NCBI GenBank assembly: GCA_963931865.1
Contig: OZ007514.1
Span: forward strand, 6,550,646-6,614,645
From: Axinella damicornis
Lineage: Eukaryota > Porifera > Demospongiae > Axinellida > Axinellidae
Reading direction: 5' to 3'
DNA: 64,000 nt
Shown: positions 54,735 through 64,000 of the stretch, piece after piece
Position numbering within the stretch: the stretch's first letter is position 1
How the letters are laid out: every line of letters starts with the position of its first letter
Notes under the pieces: generated by a model
Seen by the model: the letters and a program-made list of their open reading frames with translations, nothing else
Told to the model about the DNA's origin: nothing
The model's database searches: none
Position numbers and translations under genes: made by a program

Positions 54735-55179
54735 TTTTTTGTTTGTTTGTAAATCTCTCCAGGTATTTTTTTCTTCCACGGCCCATCTCTTCTTGTCAAG
54801 TTGTCCTCTAGTCTAGTTAAGCCTTCTTTAATAATATGAACTGCCCATTTGCAACATCCTTTAGCCCTTTTTTTGGCTGCAGAGCTGGCGCCAAAACTAT
54901 ATAATTATAGCAATATAATATAATGGCTTCCATCAACTATGTTGTGTCTATGACCATACCACACTTGACACAGCATAAGCTCTCGTCTGATCCAGATTGG
55001 GCGGGTGCAGTCATTTTGAATTTGAATCATTCTTTGAAGTGATAGCATGACATTGAATAAATCAACACAACGACAGCTGGTGCTATCTAATGTGGCCTCG
55101 GAGTTTAGTTCGGCCAGACTTCGGCTTGGATTCTGCAGGAAAGATTACACAGAAACAAGATAAGTATTGCAGGCCTTAC

Positions 55180-55410
55180 ATGGTTGCCACTGGGAGGGCC
55201 ATTTCTTTCTGAATGCAGTCTCACTTTGTGGGGCCTCCATTTCAAGGCCAGTTTTTAGCTATGAAAGGTTGGCATATTTCCCAAGAGCCTTGGCTGATAC
55301 AATGTAGTTTGTTGGGATACATATCTCCATGCTCTGAGAACAGGTTCGAGGCTAAAATTGGGGTATGTTTAAGGGCTGTAGAGGCTGATCTCTGGAATGA
55401 TGTGGGTTAA
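55180..55410. repeat. Diverged relative of the 512-bp repeat
   Basis: Shares the order GGCCTCCATTT, TTTTTAGCTA..G.AGGTTGGC, GAGCCTTGGCTGAT, GGTTCGAGGCTAAA and GGGGTATGTTTAAG with 9427-9938. Confidence 0.5.
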
Positions 55411-55439
55411 GCAGGTCGACTGCCACTGAATATTCACGG

Positions 55440-55913
55440 GCATGGCAACCAGTCCAGCTGAAAAATGATGCACTGTACAAGGTGAGATCTTTTTGTTTAT
55501 GCAAAAAGGACAGAAATGACTGACCCTAGTATCTGAATCTGAATTTATTTTTGTTAAAATATATAGCATGGGTACACACAGGAGCTTTTATAAGTCCCGC
55601 GAATATATAGGCTCCTGTTGCACAAGAGGTAGTCCTATAAGGTGTGCTCCCCCACTACACAGATGTACATACAGTTACCAAGTGAAGGCTATATAATCCA
55701 CAGGGGTGTTGTTAACTTCCACTGAGGCTGACAATTTGTTCAATCAGATGTGAAATAAGAGTAAAAACTACAACCAAGCGGTGTCTTCGCACGTACTCTA
55801 ATGAACACACGCACACTCAAGCGCAACACTAGCTAGCATTCATTATGACATAGTGGGTGCACAGTCATACGTAGTACGTATCTGATATACTCATGCACAC
55901 ACAACCTGAGTGT
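55440..55913. other. 3' flank of the FAM149-like gene, no other gene seen
   Basis: Contains an ATTTTTGTTAAAATATATAG stretch and CA-rich bits. An untranslated 3' end on the minus strand is likely but its limit is not visible. Confidence 0.35.
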
Positions 55914-56679
55914 CTACCCGAACTGTAGGAACTTACGGAAGAATCCTGACTTCCCGGTGATGGTAAATGGATTCTCATCCCCTTCCTGGGTCTCGTCATC
56001 CTCTGCGATGCAGTTTGTTGTCCTTTCCCGCAGGGAGAAATCACTCGCATGGATCCCAGTCACGTGACGAATGTTCTTCATGCGACCAAATGGCAGAGAA
56101 TGGTCCGAGATTTTCCTTCCAACAGGTTTCGGAACGTCTGACCGGATAAAAGTGCTTGTTGTGCTGGGTCTCATATCCCCTCCACTTGCAACTGGGGGTC
56201 TGGGAGGTCTCCAAGGATCCTGACTGTCAGTAGCACTCACTATTCTCGAGGAGAACGTCACTCTGTTCTTTTGGGTACTGCTTCTCATTAGTGGCGGAGA
56301 CCTTTCAACCTGCATAGTCAGAGGTGCTTCCAGAGGAGGAAGCTGTGTGTTTCTCACGTAGGGGGTGGTGGGAGGGGAGTTATGAGGTGGATTTGAGTAG
56401 AGTCGGTATCCTCTAATGCCATCATCTATGGCTACCAGTGCAGGGGTCTTAGGTTTCTCAATGGGCTTGAGGGTAGCTATATTTCTCTTACTAGTCACTC
56501 TGCTAGAGACGAGTCTGTTTGCAGGGGTTGCGGGGAGCTGATACTCAGAGGTGCGGGGGAGGAGGGGCGTGGTCATCCTGGCAAATCTCGAGCCCACTGC
56601 ACCAGACTCCGGCCTCCCAAGTGCAAATGGAGTGGGGGTACCATCACGACTGGGAATGGTGTCACCAACAGCCATAGCC
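55914..56679 (-). CDS. Last exon of the FAM149-like gene
   Basis: Acceptor CGTTGTTGCTAG, then AMAVGDTIPSRDGTPTPFAL and about 230 more codons rich in Pro, Ser, Thr and Arg. It ends SGFFRKFLQFG and TAG at 55914-55916. The ATG at 56726 that opens the longer frame is intronic: exon 58024-57888 splices to 56679 in phase (AT plus G). Confidence 0.7.
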
Positions 56680-59600
56680 CTAGCAACAACGATAAAAATG
56701 CATGGATTATACCTGCCTCCTCTCAATGCTTCCTTGCTCTGAAAAAAGTACCGTAGTCGTGCATTATTAGGTGCATCTCATTTATAGTTTATTAGGCGCA
56801 TCTCGCTCATAGGCGCATATTTCCTTCCTGTGGAGTTATAGGCGCATGTGCCTATTAGACTATAGCAGCCATACAAATCAAAGGCACCGCCTGTGGTTTA
56901 TATTCCGAAGCCATGCAGCCGTGCAACAGCTGTGGGTTTATAGAAATTGGAGCATGATGACTCAGCGTTTATGGAAATTAGACCATGGCTCAGCGCATTC
57001 TGGAGTGTTGGAGCGTGCAAGGATCTCTAATTCAGGTAGCTATAGTCTAAGCCAGTTAGACTATGCCCTTTCATGGTTTATGGGAAATAACCACTCGAGG
57101 CTGTTCATTTAGACCACTCGGCTGCGCCTCGTGGTCTAAATAAACAGCCTCTCGTGGTTATTCCCATAAACCACTCAAGGCCATAGTCTAACTATAACAT
57201 AACGCGCGACTACGGTACATCTGAATCTTAGTTTGCTTTCAGCTAAATTTATACACTCATTGCATGACAAGGACCTCAACCAGCTGAAACCAGATGATTC
57301 TTCTTGCATGTAATTTCAGTACTACGTAGTACGTACGTACGTACCTCTCAAGCACAACAATCGGACATACTATTTAATGTAATTTATTTGTAGATGCAAC
57401 AAGCAGCAATGGTACTCCAGATAGTACAGCTGGTAGCTATGGCAAACTCTCTTTTCAGAATGTTGTCTCAGGTCTTCTACTCACTTCACCGATACTTTTG
57501 ATCGCATCAACCAACTCGTACTTACTCACTGCAGGCTGCTCATCCAAATAAGTTATCCATACACTGTTGCCAACTACATTTGAAGTGAACAATGGCAACC
57601 ATTGGATGACAAATTGCTCATAGCTCCACCACCAAGTTACAATGTAATTTCTATAGATTCGAGTCAGCACACAACAGCAATCATGACGGTGTACTAAGAA
57701 CGTTTGTACAACTTCATGACTCCGGTAAGGATTGATCAATTACAGTACAATGTTGTGTGGACAATTTGCCAGGAGGTGATACGAGTACATGTAACCTACT
57801 ATGTAAATAGCAGTGGCTCTATTTATTGCCCTCTTGTGACCTTTAGAATGTTGCTCTAGAACTGACTATGAAGTATCGTACACTCACATCGGTACATAAG
57901 ATGATGGGACTCTTTGTTGAAGGGGAACTGATCGTATCTGCATCACGTCCTTCAGGTCAGAGATGTTGGTAAGTTGCGGCAAGGTGGAGGGAACATTCGG
58001 GATGGAATACTTGAATCTCAGAAACTGCAGGAAAGATGAAGAAGTACATTAATTCTAGGAACAGCCTTAGTGTGAACCATGAAGATTTACATAATACCGT
58101 AGATAGGGAAATTTTCGCATTAAATTGTTTTATTTTCGTCGATCGAGCACCCCGACGAAAATTAAACCACGAGAAAATTTCATTCATGCAGTACTTGTAC
58201 GCATACGCGTTCCTGGGACCGGATACTATGTCACCATTGGAGAGGAGCTGGAGTGTCAGCACGAGCAAGGGAATGTAGCAAACACCCATGCCGTATCACC
58301 AATAGAGAGGGAACTGCCATTGGCTACGTACCTTGAAAGATTTCACCTGTTTGTCTCGGTCCGCGGTTACAACTGCCTTCAGAAGTTAGCTTCCACGATC
58401 GTGCGCTTGGGCTGGTAGAGAAGAGCTCAAGGATCGGAAACACCATCGACAGGTTTCAGGTAGCGCAGCAGAGCCATACTTGTACTTCGATTCAACACTC
58501 GAATGAAAACTCACGCGTGAAGTCAGAATCATTATTGGATGTTGAAAATATTCTACGGTACTCTGTCTTTACACTAGCACTATTGTAATCCACAGCCGTG
58601 CCGGGGTGATTTCATTCTTAGTTGTGTGTACACTAGCTACAGTTTCATACAGGATTATGTGGAGACTTTAGTAACCTGTAAATCTAAAGCACGTCTGTTC
58701 CAGGGGGGTCTGGGGGCATGACCCCCCAGGAAAACATTTGTTGCCCTAAGATTGAATCTGGTGGGTTTTGGCAGCTACCAAACAAAACCACCACATGTTA
58801 ATTCCAACTTCTATTATGCCTTACTAAACAGTAGCATGCATGCAGTGCTGGTAGTATGTATAAGATGCCACTTGCATACTCTACAGAACATGCCACGGAT
58901 CTGGACAATCTGAAGCCCATCACTGACAAAGTAAACCTAAGTTCCATAACAAGCATTACGAAATGTATAAGCTATCACTGGCATGCATAGTGAATTATGC
59001 AGGGACGTTTTTGCTCTTCCAGATAGAATGAACTCAATTTGTATGTGTAGGTTCCGTGCACATTCTCTGGCTATCATGGGGATCCGCTCCAACTACCATA
59101 CCGGGGCCCCATGCATAGTGACTCAGAATCAGAGTACGAACTCAAGGCTCCAACAAGTAGCCCCAGGATAGCCATCTTCCTTTCAACTTCATCTGACTCT
59201 GACATCCCAGTGGCTGGCAAGAGACGGAGGTCCAGAAAAGGGAGGGGTAGAACCTCAAGTTCATCAGATGAAGAACACCACCAGGCCAAGAAGCAAAAGA
59301 CGAAAGACCGACATCTGCAGAAGTGGTGCCCTATGGCTGGCTGCCGGGCTGGCCCTCAAGGCAGGCTTGCCTGGCACATCCAGCTATACCATCCAAGTAT
59401 ATCGGCAAAGCTGAGGCGGCACCTCACACGCACAGCTAAAGTTGTGAAGAGGAAGCCGGCCCCTACTCCACGGCCAGAGATGACTCCGACATTGCCAACC
59501 CTGCTGGCCTGAATGGTACGGGAGGAAGCCAAAGCTTCCAGGGCAGCAAAACCTCAGCTGCATGTCGAGCCGGTAAGTGTCACAAATCATTCCCGCAGTT

Positions 59601-62600
59601 TCCGAACAACCATCCAATGATGAGGAAGGTTTATTGAACTCCTCCGCGGGCTAGACGGCCGGAGGAAGTCGGAGGGTGAGTCTCTCCAGGTGGACACAGA
59701 TGTGAGCAACTATCTAAAATTTGCCAGCCCCTCCTCTGACAACCCAAACTGGCTAGACCTCCTAGATGCCAGGAGGGCCAGAGAATACATCGACTTGCTG
59801 GACGAAAGTGGGGCATGTGGGGCAAGTGGTCATTCCATAAAGGCTCAGAAACGCCTTGCAAATCATTTCGATTACGCGCATGCAGCTCTTACACATAAGG
59901 AAAGGCTGTACTACCTCCCCATTGCACAAAAAGCTCCCCAAAGGGGAGCACGGGTTCAGCCACAGAGAGAGCAAGGCTCACCACGATTGACAGGATGATT
60001 CATGGGCTACGCTTCATAGTATCGCTTAGAGGTAACGGTAGATGATGTGGAGATTAATCACCGCTGTGATACGATGGAAGAACGACTACATCAGTGGAAA
60101 TCAGGGTTCCGGCCACAAAAGAGGTTGCAGGAACAGAAGGCCATGACAGTATTGGCTTAGACAGAACTCAGGCTGGAAGAGGCAACATCATTCCTCAAAC
60201 TGTGCACAATGTACAAGATCCTTTCTCCTTCCATGAAAACATAATTGACCTGAGGTCAAGGTTCAGACCCATTCTATGTCCACTCGCCATGTGTCAGCAC
60301 CTCATTGTTTATTCCCTATGCTCATACAAACTCTTACAGTGTATAAACAACAACAACACCAAAAACAACACCCAGAGGCCCCCCCCCCCCCCACCTCCCA
60401 CCTGAGATCCAGCCTGTCCATAGGCCTTGGTGAGTGTGGGCTGGTCTCTCAGTCCCCTCAGGATGTACGGCTGGTGCTGAAGGGGCCCAATCCCGAGTGG
60501 GGGGGAGCCTGTGGGGGTCATTGACCCACCCACTGAGTAGCTGCTACCATGCCCTGCAGAATGAAGATGTGAGCAGTAAACTACATAATCCCTTCCAAGT
60601 AATCCTCCTCTGCCATGGGGAGCTATTATTCGGGAGGTGAGCAGATCTGAAGAGGTCTGACTCACTATTCATATGCACATGCTCTACAATGATCGAACAT
60701 TCGGAAGAGGAAATACATCCGGCAAAAGTGCTCTGGAGATTTTTCAGCTTTGGGAAGGATCATGCATGACCCCTCTGGTGCAGGCTCACTTTTGGTCACT
60801 GTGGCTGACTCAAACACTGGGGAATATCACCGAATATTAGCCAGGGTCTCTCTGGGTGTACAGTACTACAGTCGATTTCCGTTGCTTGAACGTGTATTGC
60901 GTGGACATTGGTTTGACGATGGCAGAAGGGACTACAAGCTGCGAGCCAGGTCGATGTTCGGCCTGTGACGAAGACCTCCGATGGCGTCCAGCGCTATGGT
61001 CTGAGTTTCGAAAAATAGCTGCGAATACCCCGAAGTCAGTGTAGCTAGCTACACGGACTACAAGTTGTGCATGCCAAGCGTGGTTGGTGGCTCCGTCTCC
61101 TCCCCGGCCGTCTCTGGTGTGATTCCATAGTGTAGTTGTCAGACTAGCACAGTGCCACAGTCGTAGGTCCAAAGTTACCACAAAAACTAGTGATTCTGGC
61201 TACCGTGAAATGATATTCATAGCTAGCTAATATTTTAGGCGGGAAACCGTATAGGCGACTAGGCCACATCAAAGTAGCATTCATTAAATAAACCCTTCTG
61301 TAGTCTCGGACCCAGACAAACTAACCCCAGCACCTCGGTGTGCGAAGCAATCCACACTATGTCTTGGGTTGATTTGGGTCTGGTTATAGACTATGATTTA
61401 TACCAGAGATACACTTACTACTTATAGGTACCTACCTGCTATACCTTTCTCCCTGATGCGGACAAGGAGAGGCTGGAGCACAGTGATGATCTCGTTCCAG
61501 ATCTGGTCAAACACCTGACTGCACACCGCATCCCTTACACAGGCGTTGGGAGTGACTGGGGGCAGGCCATGGGAGCCGCGCAGCCTGGACCTCTGTGTCC
61601 CCTTAGCTGGACCATCATCCCTGCCAGAGAGAGAGAGAGAGATAGTCATCACACAGATTTGAGAATGAAGTAGCAATGGGAAGTACGGCTTTCATGGCCA
61701 TGCAGGCCTAAAAGCTGCACCCTTGGCTGTCCAGAATCAAATACTGGAATGACCTTTGACCCCAAAATGGCACTCAAAGTCCATTAAAATGATGAGGTCA
61801 TGCACAGTAGCAAATGGAATCCTAGTCTGATAGGGTGACATGATTGCGCCTTTTGCCAAGAGAACACACTTTGCAAGGTGAGTGCAGCTATACCAGGGCT
61901 CTGTGGGGCAAGCCTGAGCACGTTTGCCCAGTCTCGTCCTAGTCTGTTGCTGTCGTTTGTGCTCTGGTATGTGATTGCACATGTGCACTATGTGTAGCCC
62001 CCTTCACCCCAGCCTATCTGTTCTACTGCTGTTTGCTGATGCCTGCAGCGAGAGTGCCAGCAAAGAGTAGCTGAGCGGATAAAGACAACATAAGAGTACA
62101 ACTGCGAACAAAAGTGTCATGAAATAAGAACACCAGGCTGGGGATGGGGGATGCACTGCTCAATAGAGTAGGTTTGCTGAGGGGACAAATTGCAGTGCAG
62201 ATGGTGACGGAGGCTGGGTTGGCTTGCTCATGCTTGCCCAACAAAGTCCTAGCTGAATCCATAATTATAGTGAGTAGCTACACTTACCATATCTTGGCAG
62301 TAAGCTGTTAATTATCTTGAACAGCTAAAATCTCGACAGAAAATTTGACAACCATTTATGTGAAGCCCTGAAGCTCACCTACTGTGTATGTCTATGTAGT
62401 AAAGTACTTCAAGTGGCTGTCTAGACGAAGCAGAATGAATAATGACCTTTGACCCCAAAGTATAAGTTTAATGATGAGGTCATAGTATAATTATGACTGA
62501 CCCTTCTCCCTGCTGCTGCCAGCAGTACTACATGTACGTCGTTGTGTGTTCATGCTACTAACAAGTAGTCAGTTTCCTTACGTGCTATCGAAGGCAAAGT

Positions 62601-63695
62601 ACTCCTCTGTAACACCATCAGCCGCAATGATTTCTTCTCGCAAATGCTCATGTTCTGTGTTTGAAGAAGCAATACAATGTGGGGAAAGAGTAAGAAGAAG
62701 TTCAGGCACAATCTTGTCCAGTGAGCTCACTAGTACATAGGCTATTTGTACATAGGCTATATGTGGACCTCCTGTTGAGTGTCTGCAGATTCAACAACCT
62801 GTTGCACGTACTTGAACACTATTTTCTAGTCTAATTCCCAACAGGAGGAAGGAGATTGGGCTAGCAGAGTGATCAACTGTTGCTAGGTGCAGGTCATATG
62901 AGCAATAATACGCACAACAAAAAATTCAACCTGGGATATCTTCCAATTGTAGCGGAGTTACTTGCTGTCCAAATATGGCAAGACTATGATAGTGAATGAA
63001 GAGAAAGAACCTTTATGATTAACATGTACAAGTAGCTTCGCTCACTCAGCTACTTCCCCTTTGTTCGCCTACGTGACTAATCCGGCGACGGACAGCTCTC
63101 TGTGCAAAGCTGCCGCTCCCTGATTGCGTACACTTCAGCTGCTGCTCCCCGATTGCATCGATCCGCTTCAACTGCATGCTCCTCCCCGTTTGTGTCCACT
63201 TCAGCTACTGCTTGCCGCTTGCGTCCGTTTAACTGCTGCTCCCCGATTGCGTCCGCTTCAGCCAATTGCGTCCGCCTCCACTGCTCCCCGATTGCGTCCG
63301 CTTCTGCTGCTGCTCCGCGATTGATTGCATCCGCTTCGGCTGCTGCTTCCCGATTGCTTCTGCTTCAACTGATGCTCCCCTATTGTGTCCGCTTCGACTA
63401 GACTGCTGCTCCCCGACTGCATCCGCTTGTATAAAGCCCCAGCTCTATGCCGAAGGTCACGCGTCACTAGTCTAGTCCCACCCCACGAACATCCCACTCC
63501 CGCCACGCATGCACGCACAAACACGTTAAAATATTATTACATGTACATGTGAGAGTAATTTTGTCAATGATAATTTCCTACCCTCCGCTGATAGTCTCGG
63601 CATCCTGCTGGGGTGAGCAGGTGGTGAAGAAGGAGTCCGGGGTGACCATCTCAGTCCCATCGTCCATTGTGTCCAGCAGGTGAATACCCTGTACC
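55914..63695 (-). CDS. FAM149/DUF3719-like gene, 3' six exons
   Basis: Minus-strand exons: 63695-63582 (EMVTPDSFFTTCSPQQDAET), 62654-62582 (HEHLREEIIAADGVTEEYFA), 61620-61445 (SQVFDQIWNEIITVLQPLLV), 60553-60402 (GIGPLQHQPYILRGLRDQPT), 58024-57888 (LRFKYSIPNVPSTLPQLTNI), 56679-55914 (last exon, 255 codons). All junctions have GT-AG sites, and phases agree at exons 2-3, 3-4, 4-5 and 5-6. The first junction does not (2 nt plus 2 nt), so a small exon between 63582 and 62654 is missing from the model. FAM149 proteins act at the primary cilium (FAM149B1 is a Joubert-syndrome gene) and share DUF3719, known for a conserved HLR motif. HEHLREEI followed by DGVTEEYFAFD fits that. The tail is Ser/Pro/Arg-rich and disordered-looking. 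The assignment is from memory of the domain. The 5' end lies outside the window. Confidence 0.6.
56751..57215. mobile_element. TA-flanked CCGTA element, 465 bp
   Basis: Left CCGTAGTCGTGCATTATTAG, right (complement) CCGTAGTCGCGCGTTATGTTA. TA at 56749-56750 and 57216-57217. The right half contains a second hairpin (CATGGTTTATGGGAAATAAC and complement) at 57070-57180. It lies in the last intron of the FAM149-like gene. Confidence 0.75.
58097..58558. mobile_element. TA-flanked CCGTA element, 462 bp
   Basis: Left CCGTAGATAGGGAAATTTTC, right (complement) CCGTAGAATATTTTCAAC. TA at 58095-58096 and 58559-58560. The + strand inside reads YYVTIGEELECQHEQGN, a possible HIRAN-like piece as in the 14336 element. 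It sits in an intron, 71 bp from an exon. Confidence 0.65.
59111..60230 (+). pseudogene. Crypton-like tyrosine-recombinase remnant with C2H2 finger
   Basis: On the + strand, inside an intron of the minus-strand FAM149-like gene. 59111-59512 starts MHSDSESEYELKAPTSSPRI, a Ser/Lys-rich part, then a finger CPMAGCRAGPQGRLAWHIQL with a second His (C-x4-C-x11-H-x4-H). After an acceptor (CTCTCCAG) at 59689 the frame VDTDVSNYLKFASPSSDNPN run through DARRAREYIDLLDESGACGA and IKAQKRLANHFDYAHAAL resembles the N-terminal helical domain of tyrosine recombinases of Crypton type. Further on, TMEERLHQWKSGFRPQKRLQ is followed by in-frame stops (near 60160). Dead copy; the recombinase call is from pattern memory, and no catalytic R-H-R-Y is present. 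Confidence 0.4.
61305..61393. mobile_element. TAGTCTCG-type element, about 89 bp
   Basis: Starts TAGTCTCGGACCCAGAC, shares AACTAACCCCAGCAC with the element at 16509, and ends GGGTCTGGTTATAGACTA. No matching flanks. Confidence 0.5.
63031..63520. repeat. Minisatellite-bearing element, copy 2
   Basis: The same unit and flanks as 27745-28170, 35 kb away, with a longer tandem (about 63120-63425). It lies between the first two visible exons of the FAM149-like gene. Confidence 0.8.
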
Positions 63696-63749
63696 CTGAG
63701 GACAGAGGTCATTCATTAGCAGAGACGCAGAGTACTACAAATGTAAACT

Positions 63750-63910
63750 GGAGGTGTAGAAGGCCTGGGAACGAGGCTACAAGCTACGTAGCCTTGTTTT
63801 CCAGGCTCTCCCATAGGCCTTCCTTGATATCTGCACTGCAAGTGATGAAAAGCTGGGTGGGATCCCTTTACTGCAAGTGATGAAAAGCTGGGTGGGATCC
63901 CTTTACATCA
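63750..63910. mobile_element. Back-to-back TAGCCTCG-family ends with a 34-bp tandem
   Basis: A right end (GGCCTGGGAACGAGGCTA, ending at 63780) is followed 9 bases later by a left end (TAGCCTTGTTTTCCAGGC, from 63790). Downstream, CTGCAAGTGATGAAAAGCTG plus GGTGGGATCCCTTTA is tandemly doubled (63836-63905). Confidence 0.6.
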
Positions 63911-64000
63911 AATGTTCTCACGTGAGCCAAATTGGACCCTAGGAGATTGAAATCCCACTTGGGGATCACATGAGTACAAGATCAGAGCTCCAGCAGAAAA

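Larger units (their letters stand above)
44340..54960. repeat. 5S rRNA array region with 5S-derived spacer fragments
   Basis: Nine 5S copies, all on the + strand, with start-to-start spacings of 488 to 1120 bp where no large insertion intervenes. The spacers contain at least 15 pieces resembling the first 45 bases of 5S (GCCTATGACCATACCACACT, then CGATA...TCTGATCACTCAAACAG), for example near 45386, 45868, 46990, 47493, 47917, 48391, 48893, 49920, 50400, 53948 and 54947. They end where box A of a real gene would begin. Spacer landmarks: TTTGGCTGCAGAGCTGG, TAGCAATGCCTCCTATCAAC, TCAGATGTGAACCGGTGCGG. Confidence 0.8.

Noticed and set aside
54601..54786. Short minus-strand frame over a 5S gene
   Set aside because: It covers the 5S rRNA gene and its flank; no coding evidence.
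57455..57739. Minus-strand frame with SYEQFVIQWLPLFTSNVVGN as an exon of the FAM149-like gene
   Set aside because: Its possible acceptors and donors do not fit the phases of its neighbours, while exon 58024-57888 joins 56679 directly in phase. It may be part of another unit, but I cannot support it.

Overview
This is a eukaryotic, almost certainly animal, genomic window. It has spliced genes with GT-AG introns, canonical metazoan-type 5S rRNA genes, a vertebrate-style FAM149-like multi-exon gene, microsatellites, and a 200-base assembly gap at 21115-21314. Several mobile-element protein fragments (a SAP-like DIPGA exon, a GNI-CQGC domain) resemble families I associate with sponges and cnidarians, so a sponge is my best guess. 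That is inference, not proof.

Host genes are few. From left to right I can support: an intronless NNMT/PNMT-type methyltransferase (1572-2387, +); a small four-exon gene of about 98 codons behind a CCAAT/NRF1/TATA promoter (36938-38886, +) whose third exon is split by a transposon; two further exons of an unrecognised + strand gene (39764-40079); a tandem 5S rRNA array (44877-54734, nine copies, one clearly defective); and the 3' part of a FAM149/DUF3719-like gene on the minus strand (63695 down to 55914, six exons with matching phases except at one junction). A degenerate minus-strand coding block lies at 18583-20848.

Most of the rest is mobile DNA. Four classes can be defined from target-site duplications. 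(1) Mutator-like elements with 9-bp duplications and TAGCCTCG/TAGTCTCG or GGCCG/GGGCA ends, 46 to 906 bp long, many with perfect duplications. (2) TTAA-flanked piggyBac/Kolobok-type elements, several with an exact empty site elsewhere in the same window, including a 2.4-kb composite made of two near-identical copies around a 0.76-kb middle. (3) TA-flanked elements with CCGTA ends. (4) A hAT-like element with CAGGAGCG ends. Internally deleted Ty3/Gypsy and hAT coding remnants and a Crypton-like recombinase remnant are also present.

The stretch 27128-36330 is an old tandem duplication of about 4.5 kb whose two halves differ mainly by transposon insertions, which makes it a natural source of empty sites. 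The 5S array has done the same job, collecting TTAA elements and a perfect-palindrome 9-bp-TSD element in its spacers. The spacers also carry many decayed 5S-derived pieces.
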